Assembly: GCA_902478785.1 (NCBI GenBank)
Contig: CABSMJ010000007.1
Location: 1 to 64,000 of the forward strand
DNA: 64,000 nucleotides
Reading direction: 5' to 3'
From: an uncultured Oscillospiraceae bacterium
GTDB taxonomy: Bacteria > Bacillota > Clostridia > Oscillospirales > Oscillospiraceae
Shown here one piece after another: positions 58,736 through 64,000 of the stretch. Made by a program: the position numbers and the translations under genes. The first letter of the stretch is position 1, and every line of letters starts with the position of its first letter. The notes under the pieces are model-generated. The model did no database searches. It saw only the letters and a program-made list of their open reading frames with translations, and was not told where the DNA came from.

Positions 58736-59416
58736 ATGGCGCAAAGACGTGAAAAGCGGTCTGAATGGGCTTCCAATCGGCTCTATGAGATGATCGTCTA
58801 CGAAAAGCAGTACGAGCCCGGCAGCAAGCTGCCCAATGAAAATGAGATGTCTGCCGCGCTGGAAGTCAGCCGCACCACCTTGCGGGAGGCGGTATCCTTT
58901 CTGGTGGCCCAGGGGGTGCTGGAGATCCGCCGGGGAAAGGGAACCTTTGTCTCCCAGAGCCTACCCCAGAACACCATGGATTTCAGTGCCTTTCAGAACA
59001 TGCGCTCGAAAATTCGGGTGAAGGACCTGTTTGAGATGCGGCTGATCTTCGAGCCTTACACCGCTGCCCTGGCCTGCGAGCGGGCAACTGACGGGGAGCT
59101 GGAGCAGATCGGCCGCCAGTTTGACCGGGTGGTTCAGGTGGCCCAGGAGGGCGGCAACTGGTCCTATGAGGACCTGGAGCTGCACCTGGCCATCACCAAG
59201 GCCTCCCACAATGAATATATGCGCAACCTTTACCATATCATCAACAGCGCTGTGGAGGAGATCCTCCAGATTTCTCCCAACCGCAAGGAACTGGAGAATA
59301 TTGCACTGTCTGATAATGAAAGTGTCCGCTATTTCCTCATGCGCCGGGACGCGGAGGGGGCGCGGCTGGCCATGACCATCCACATGAAACACATCATCGA
59401 CACATTGCAGGTGTAA
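58736..59416 (+). CDS. GntR-family regulator of the FadR subgroup
   Basis: A 226-residue regulator with an N-terminal winged helix (ASNRLYEMIVYEKQYEPGSKL, VSRTTLREAVSFLVAQGVLE) and a C-terminal all-helical FCD domain with metal-ligand type residues (FEMRLIFEP, DLELHLAITKASHN). Such regulators respond to organic acids. CstA (a pyruvate/peptide transporter) downstream is a possible target. AAAGGAG precedes the ATG. Confidence 0.92.
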   Translation: MAQRREKRSEWASNRLYEMIVYEKQYEPGSKLPNENEMSAALEVSRTTLREAVSFLVAQGVLEIRRGKGTFVSQSLPQNTMDFSAFQNMRSKIRVKDLFEMRLIFEPYTAALACERATDGELEQIGRQFDRVVQVAQEGGNWSYEDLELHLAITKASHNEYMRNLYHIINSAVEEILQISPNRKELENIALSDNESVRYFLMRRDAEGARLAMTIHMKHIIDTLQV

Positions 59417-59444
59417 TTGGAAAAGGAACACAGATTTGTCGTCT

Positions 59445-59480
59445 GAGCGGGATGCCTTCGGGTATCCCGCTCTATTTTTA
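59445..59480 (+). terminator. Terminator of the GntR gene
   Basis: GAGCGGGATGCC pairs with GGTATCCCGCTC (one G-T pair), TTCG loop, then a T-rich tail. Confidence 0.88.
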
Positions 59481-59650
59481 TACTAAGTAAACGATTGCGC
59501 CTGTGTAATTTTGCACAAAAGCCTGACAAGGTGTTTTCCAAATAAGGACATTTTAAAATTAAATTGTGCGCTCAATGGAGATAAAAGTGAAAAACTAGAT
59601 AAAAAATCTGAACGGGATTTATCCAAAATACTGAAAATCTTAGCAAAATC

Positions 59651-59805
59651 TTGACGCGAATGGAAATAGGGACTAAGATACGCTTTGGTAAATGTGAACG
59701 AATTATGACCTTGTGCGCCGCAGTGAGTGTGGCGGTCCTCCGCCAATTGTTTTAGTCCGCGGGTGAGGAACAGTAAGACAACACGGGCAGAAAGGAATCC
59801 AGCGC
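59651..59805 (+). promoter_or_regulatory. Promoter and structured leader of the unknown-protein/cstA genes
   Basis: TTGACG and TAAGAT (59651-59679) have a 17-bp spacer. The transcript would have a leader of about 120 nt with a GGCGG/CCGCC hairpin (59731-59744) followed by AATTGTTTTA, possibly an early terminator. I do not recognise a known riboswitch. The sequence before it (59481-59650) is AT-rich and empty of genes. Confidence 0.6.
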
Positions 59806-60309
59806 ATGACGAAGGAAGAGGTATTGGAAAGACTGGTGGGCGCCTATACGGCCTACTTCAACATCCGCCGGGATACGGAGTTGGATGGCCTGCCGGTGGC
59901 TATGGACGCGGAGTATCACGTCCACAATGAGCAGTATGTGCTCAGCCGGGAGGCAAAGCTCTGGGAGGCGGAAAATGACGAGTACGCCTTCGTGGTGATG
60001 CTGGAGGAGCTGAATCCGGAGAACCTCCGGGCTTACTATGACGCCGTTTTGAAAGAGGGCATGGACCGGGTGGATCCCCGGGCCAACCATATGCGCACCG
60101 ACATCACTATGCTGGTGCTGGCGGACCGGATCCAGCCGGAGGCGGCGGCAGCCCTCAAAAAGCTCAAGTACTCCAAGAGCTTTCTCTTCACCCTTCGGGG
60201 CTGGGCCCAGTTCCGGGCCGCGGCGCTGGAGGTGTCCACGGGCCAGACCTATGCCAATGGGCTGGGCAGGGCGGTGCTCAAGGACCTGGGACGGCACTTG
60301 AGCGTCTGA
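59806..60309 (+). CDS. Uncharacterised protein upstream of cstA
   Basis: A 167-residue soluble protein without signal peptide or membrane helix. Features are an acidic first half (AEYHVHNEQYVLSREAKLW, ENDEYAFVVMLEE) and a C-terminal basic helix (LKKLKYSKSFLFTLRGWAQ). No known motif. GAAAGGAAT precedes the ATG. It shares the promoter with cstA, so it may modulate that transporter. Confidence 0.75.
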   Translation: MTKEEVLERLVGAYTAYFNIRRDTELDGLPVAMDAEYHVHNEQYVLSREAKLWEAENDEYAFVVMLEELNPENLRAYYDAVLKEGMDRVDPRANHMRTDITMLVLADRIQPEAAAALKKLKYSKSFLFTLRGWAQFRAAALEVSTGQTYANGLGRAVLKDLGRHLSV

Positions 60310-60318
60310 TCAGTTTGG

Positions 60319-60346
60319 TATAAAGCGTTGGTGTGAGCGCTTTATA
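60319..60346. other. Hairpin between the unknown gene and cstA
   Basis: TATAAAGCG and CGCTTTATA form a perfect 9-bp stem with a 10-nt loop. No T-run follows. It may regulate cstA expression. Confidence 0.45.
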
Positions 60347-60393
60347 TAGAAAGTATCAACCTGGCAAAAACGCAAAGAAAGGGAGATCAAACA

Positions 60394-62118
60394 ATGAATG
60401 CATTGGTACTTCTTGTGATCGGCCTTGCGGTTTTGATCGTCGGCTATCTGACCTATGGTCGCTGGCTGGCCAAGACCTGGGGTGTCGATCCCAGCAGAGA
60501 GACCCCTGCGCACGAGCTGGAGGACGGCAATGACTATTGCCCCGCCAAGGCTCCTGTGCTGCTGGGCCATCACTTTTCCTCCATCGCCGGTGCCGGCCCC
60601 ATCAACGGCCCCATTCAGGCCGCTGTCTTCGGCTGGGTGCCTGTGTTCCTGTGGGTGCTGATCGGCGGCGTGTTCTTCGGTGCTGTCCATGACTTCGGCG
60701 CCCTGTTCGCCTCCATCCGCCACAAGGGCCAGTCCATCGGTGAGGTCATCGGTGAGAACATCGGGCCCCGGGCCAAGAAGCTGTTCACCATCTTCGGCTA
60801 CCTGGTTCTGGTGCTGGTGGTGGCTGCCTTCGCCTCCATCGTGGCCTCCACCTTCGACGGCTTTGACGCCAACAATGCGGAAGTCATCGCCAACGGCCGG
60901 ACCGCCAGCATTTCCCTGCTGTTCATCGTCCTGGCCATCATCTTCGGCTTCTGCGTCTACCGCAAGAACGCCCCTCTGGGCATCTCCACCATCATCGGCG
61001 TGGTGGGCATCGTCATCATCACCGTTATCGGTATGAACTTCCCCATCTATGTGGAGAGCAACACCTGGATGATCATCCTGGGCATCTACATCCTGGTGGC
61101 TTCTGTCACCCCTGTGTGGATTTTGCTGCAGCCCCGTGACTATCTGAGCTCCTTCCTGCTCTACTTCATGATGGCCGTGGCCTTCATTGGCATCGTGGCT
61201 GCCCATCCCACTCTGGAGATCCCCGCCTTCACCGGCATGACCGACCAGATCACCACCCTGGGCAACCTGTTCCCCGCTCTGTTTATCACTATCGCCTGCG
61301 GCGCTATTTCCGGCTTCCACTCTCTGGTGGGTTCCGGTACCACTGCCAAGCAGCTCAACAGTGAGAAGGACGCTCTGCCCATCGGCTACGGTGCCATGCT
61401 CATCGAGTGCGCCCTGGCCATCATTTCCCTGATCGCCGTGGGCTACGGCTGGAGCGCCTATGTGGACGGCTCCATCCGCACCCCCACCGCCGTGTTCGCC
61501 AACGGCATCTCCAGCATGATCGCCACTATCCCCGGCCTGGCCGGCTCCAAGGACACCCTGTACTCTCTGCTGGTGCTGGCTGTGTCCGTGTTCTGCCTGA
61601 CCTCTCTGGATACCGCCACTCGTCTGGCCCGCTATATGTTCCAGGAGCTGTGGCTGGCACCTGGTGAGACCGTGAAGGACGCCAAGGGCTGGAAGGCTGT
61701 TCTGACCAATCCGTATGTGGCCACCGTCATCACCGTGGTCATCGGCATCGGCCTGGGCATGACCGGTTACAGCCTGATTTGGCCTCTGTTCGGCGCTGCC
61801 AACCAGCTGCTGGCCGCTCTGGCTCTGCTGGCTGTGTGCTGCTGGCTGGGCAACATCGGCAAGAACAACAAGATGTTCTACATCCCCATGGTGTTCATGC
61901 TGGTCATGACCCTGTGGTCCCTGATCAACACCATGATCGCCAAGTTCGGCGCCATCGCCAGCGGCAATGCCGACGTCATCACCGCTGCCGGCGGCTCCGC
62001 TGCCTGCTACATCCAGGGCATCTTCGGCGCGATTCTCTTCATCCTGGCCATCTTCCTGGTCATCGAGGGATTCGGCGCTCTGTCCAAGAATGGCAAGAAG
62101 GCTTCCGCTGCCAAATAA
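60394..62118 (+). CDS. cstA: Carbon starvation protein CstA family transporter
   Basis: A 574-residue protein with about 16 hydrophobic segments. Typical motifs are GHHFSSIAGAGPINGP, the GAVHDFGALFASIRH region, LLQPRDYLSSF and FHSLVGSGTTAKQL. The family takes up peptides or pyruvate when carbon is limiting. It is a little shorter than E. coli CstA. GAAAGGGAG precedes the ATG. Confidence 0.93.
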   Translation: MNALVLLVIGLAVLIVGYLTYGRWLAKTWGVDPSRETPAHELEDGNDYCPAKAPVLLGHHFSSIAGAGPINGPIQAAVFGWVPVFLWVLIGGVFFGAVHDFGALFASIRHKGQSIGEVIGENIGPRAKKLFTIFGYLVLVLVVAAFASIVASTFDGFDANNAEVIANGRTASISLLFIVLAIIFGFCVYRKNAPLGISTIIGVVGIVIITVIGMNFPIYVESNTWMIILGIYILVASVTPVWILLQPRDYLSSFLLYFMMAVAFIGIVAAHPTLEIPAFTGMTDQITTLGNLFPALFITIACGAISGFHSLVGSGTTAKQLNSEKDALPIGYGAMLIECALAIISLIAVGYGWSAYVDGSIRTPTAVFANGISSMIATIPGLAGSKDTLYSLLVLAVSVFCLTSLDTATRLARYMFQELWLAPGETVKDAKGWKAVLTNPYVATVITVVIGIGLGMTGYSLIWPLFGAANQLLAALALLAVCCWLGNIGKNNKMFYIPMVFMLVMTLWSLINTMIAKFGAIASGNADVITAAGGSAACYIQGIFGAILFILAIFLVIEGFGALSKNGKKASAAK

Positions 62119-62159
62119 GGCCAGTGTTGTCTGACAACGCATCACTTGCACCAAATCAA

Positions 62160-62200
62160 TTGGGCACAAGGACCTCTCTGGTCCTTGTGCCCAATTTTTT
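62160..62200 (+). terminator. Terminator of cstA
   Basis: A 15-bp perfect stem (62160-62174 with 62180-62194) and a run of T. Confidence 0.9.
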
Positions 62201-62252
62201 TCTCTCCGGCCTGTATGAGTCACCAAAAAATGCAAAATACACAAAAACTGCA

Positions 62253-62281
62253 TTGACATCAGGAGCAGAAAGGGGTATTAT
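62253..62281 (+). promoter_or_regulatory. Promoter of the vor operon
   Basis: TTGACA and TATTAT with a 17-bp spacer, 79 bp before the ATPase start codon. Confidence 0.85.
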
Positions 62282-62359
62282 GACATCAGACAACAATAAA
62301 AGTACTTAGACAACCCTTGGGCGGCCGAGAGGCACCAAGGGGGACAGGGAGGTCAGACA

Positions 62360-63058
62360 ATGCAGGTTCCTTTGAAGGTGTTGGCACCTCAGATCGAGAA
62401 GGCGAAGCTGGTGCTGATCACCGGCCATTACGGCAGTGGAAAAACCGAATTCTCCGTCAATCTGGCTTTGCAGGCGGCAGAATGCCCCCAGAAGCTGGCT
62501 CTGGCGGATTTGGACATTGTCAACCCCTATTTCCGCTCCCGAGAGCGGAAGGAGCAGCTGGATGCCCGGGGCATCCGGCTCATTGCCTCGTCTCAGGCCT
62601 GCACCGATGCGGATGTGCCGTCGCTGCCGGCCGATGTTTTTGCTCTCTTTCAGGACCCGGATCTGTACGGGATCGTGGATGTGGGCGGTGACCCGGACGG
62701 AGCCCGGGTGCTGGCCCGGTTCCAGCCCCAGATCATGGCCACGCCCCACGAGATGCTCTGCGTAGTCAACGCCAACCGTCCCGAGACCCGGGACGCGGAT
62801 CGGGCGGTGAGCTATCTGCGGGCCATCGAGGCCACCTGCGGTGTCCCCATGACAGGTCTGGTGAACAACACCCACCTGTGCGGTGAGACCACGGTGGAGG
62901 AGATCCTGAAGGGTGCCCGGCTGGTTCGGGAGGTATCGGAGCGGACGGGGCTGCCGGTGGTATGCCATGTGGTGGTCAAGGCGCTGTGCGGTGAGAAGAT
63001 GCTTGCCGGACTGCCCCTTTTCCCCATTGACATTTATATGAAAAAACCTTGGGAATGA
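62360..63058 (+). CDS. ParA/MinD-like P-loop ATPase of the vor operon
   Basis: A 232-residue SIMIBI-type ATPase with P-loop GHYGSGKT (22-29), the ADLDIVNPYFRS switch and DVGGDPDGA. No zinc or FeS ligands are obvious. It lies directly upstream of ferredoxin and vorB, so it may assist assembly of the oxidoreductase, but this is inferred from context. GGGAGG precedes the ATG. Confidence 0.8.
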   Translation: MQVPLKVLAPQIEKAKLVLITGHYGSGKTEFSVNLALQAAECPQKLALADLDIVNPYFRSRERKEQLDARGIRLIASSQACTDADVPSLPADVFALFQDPDLYGIVDVGGDPDGARVLARFQPQIMATPHEMLCVVNANRPETRDADRAVSYLRAIEATCGVPMTGLVNNTHLCGETTVEEILKGARLVREVSERTGLPVVCHVVVKALCGEKMLAGLPLFPIDIYMKKPWE

Positions 63059-63084
63059 GGAAGCGCCAGGAAGGAGGCAAAAGT

Positions 63085-63297
63085 ATGACAGCAAAGGTTA
63101 CTTTTGACCAGGAGCGTTGCAAAGGATGCGAGTTGTGCACGGCCGTCTGCCCGAAACACATTGTGGTGATTGATAAAGATACCATCAATAGCAAGGGCTA
63201 TCATCCGGCGACGGTCTCCGACATGAGCCAGTGCATTGCCTGCGCCAGCTGCGCCAGGATGTGCCCCGACTCCGTGATCACGGTTGAGAAAGAGTAA
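63085..63297 (+). CDS. 2x[4Fe-4S] ferredoxin subunit
   Basis: A 70-residue ferredoxin with two clusters (CKGCELCTAVCP and CIACASCARMCP). It is the delta-type subunit of a 2-oxoacid:ferredoxin oxidoreductase, passing electrons to free ferredoxin. AAGGAGG precedes the ATG, and vorB follows after 13 bp. Confidence 0.93.
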   Translation: MTAKVTFDQERCKGCELCTAVCPKHIVVIDKDTINSKGYHPATVSDMSQCIACASCARMCPDSVITVEKE

Positions 63298-63310
63298 AGG
63301 AGGAATCACT

Positions 63311-64000
63311 GTGGCGAAAGAACTTTGGAAAGGCAATGAGGCCATCGCGGAGGCTGCAATTCGCGCTGGCTGTGATTGCTTCTTTGGTTACCCCATCACC
63401 CCGCAGAGCGAGGTTCCCGAGTATATGTCTTTGCATATGCCGGAGCATGGAAAGGTGTTCGTGCAGTCCGAGTCCGAGGTGGCCGCCATCAACATGGTGT
63501 ACGGTGCCGCTGGTGCCGGTATGCGGGCCATGACCTCTTCTTCCTCTCCCGGTATCAGCCTCAAGCAGGAGGGCATCACCTATCTGGCTGGCGCTGAGCT
63601 GCCTGCCGTCATCGTCAACTGCATGCGCGGCGGCCCGGGCCTGGGCACCATCCAGCCCGGTCAGGGCGACTACTACCAGGCCACCCGCGGCGGCGGCAAC
63701 GGCGACTACCGCACCGTGGTCCTGGCACCCAGCAACATCCAGGAGGCCGTGGACTTCACCCAGGAGGCCTTTGACATCGCCGACCAGTACCGCAACCCGG
63801 TCATGGTGGTCTGCGACGGTCTGATCGGCCAGATGATGGAGCCCATCGAGTGGAAGGAGATCCCCAAGCGCAACCTGGCTCCCAAGGATTGGGCCACCAC
63901 CGGCAAGCACGGCCGGGATCACACCAACGTGATCAACTCCCTGTTCATCGACCCCAACGAGTGCGACGTACATAACGACCATCTGGCCGCCAAGTATGCG
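63311..64000 (+). CDS. vorB: 2-oxoisovalerate:ferredoxin oxidoreductase alpha subunit (3' end outside the window)
   Basis: An open frame of 230 codons runs off the window end. It starts at GTG 63311 after AAAGGAGG. It has the family's GNEAIAEAAIRAGCDCFFGYPITPQSE entry in two parts, SESEVAAINMVYGAA, and TSSSSPGISLKQEG with the GGPGLGTIQPGQGDYYQA motif. Together with the ferredoxin it would oxidise branched-chain 2-oxoacids to acyl-CoA. The TPP-binding subunit should follow outside. Confidence 0.9.
   Translation, partial: MAKELWKGNEAIAEAAIRAGCDCFFGYPITPQSEVPEYMSLHMPEHGKVFVQSESEVAAINMVYGAAGAGMRAMTSSSSPGISLKQEGITYLAGAELPAVIVNCMRGGPGLGTIQPGQGDYYQATRGGGNGDYRTVVLAPSNIQEAVDFTQEAFDIADQYRNPVMVVCDGLIGQMMEPIEWKEIPKRNLAPKDWATTGKHGRDHTNVINSLFIDPNECDVHNDHLAAKYA

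Noticed and set aside
59680..59805. Guanidine, glycine or THF riboswitch in the leader before the unknown gene
   Set aside because: None of their conserved cores could be matched by eye; kept only as an unassigned structured leader.
60310..62259. A 649-codon open frame antisense to cstA
   Set aside because: Composition is dominated by Gly, Asp, His and Gln as expected for the mirror of a membrane protein gene; cstA itself has all family motifs.

Overview
The window looks like a high-GC chromosome of a strictly anaerobic gut-type clostridium, probably of the Oscillospiraceae/Flavonifractor kind. This is inferred from gene content (rubrerythrin, flavodiiron protein, 2-oxoacid:ferredoxin oxidoreductase genes, CstA, FeoAB, DegV, a DUF1385-prmC pair and Firmicutes-style promoters and Shine-Dalgarno sites). 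No rRNA marker is present, so the genus is an inference.

Layout. 1-3262: the right end of an AT-richer integrative element with two tyrosine recombinases and a WYL regulator; it abuts a truncated rubrerythrin gene. 3263-5170: rubrerythrin 3' remnants, then a second AT-rich patch with a zinc-ribbon/SHOCT gene and an XRE regulator, both broken by single-base homopolymer frameshifts and bounded by 14-bp inverted repeats. 5197-10780 (minus): argH, an Asp/Glu/hydantoin-type racemase, an NhaC antiporter and two CE4 deacetylase-family paralogues, one of which lacks the metal ligands. 11165-24918 (plus): a compact PBSX-like capsid and contractile-tail cluster without integrase, repressor, replication genes, endolysin, tail fibre or a recognisable tape-measure gene. 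24973-29565 (minus): feoB, feoA, proA, proB. 29753-35817: a small membrane protein, HAD hydrolase, YgjP-like metallopeptidase, nitroreductase, DegV, potassium channel and flavodiiron protein. 35893-36804: greA and tRNA-Leu(CAA). 36983-40746: an FG-GAP-like lipoprotein followed by an OmpR-type regulator and its histidine kinase. 40864-46489: DUF1385, prmC, recA, recX, rimO, pgsA. 46735-48027: a LarA-family lactate racemase. 48104-49835 (minus): a PadR-controlled membrane-protein operon. 49975-58240 (minus): an aromatic amino-acid operon (aroF, tyrA, aroA, aroC, pheA, aroE-aroK fusion, aroQ, aminotransferase), preceded by a Tyr/Phe-rich leader peptide and attenuator. 58736-62118: a GntR/FadR regulator, an unknown protein and CstA. 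62360-64000: a P-loop ATPase, a ferredoxin and the start of vorB.

The most unusual signal is a short interspersed repeat (about 190-250 bp per unit) found just after the stop codons of three unrelated genes: rubrerythrin, the phage portal gene (in tandem) and a response regulator. Each unit ends with a second copy of the 3' end of the gene it follows. The units share a core with a hairpin whose stem changes in a compensatory way. A fourth place, the larA locus, is flanked by copies of the 3' end of a neighbouring membrane-protein gene. Together these suggest a small element that inserts at gene ends and preserves or replaces the gene's 3' end.

How the genes work together. The aro operon leads from DAHP to Phe and Tyr (aroB is not in the window) and appears to be controlled by translation of the leader. 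The recA-recX-rimO-pgsA block is ordinary housekeeping. The phage-like cluster could be a domesticated particle, but that is a hypothesis.
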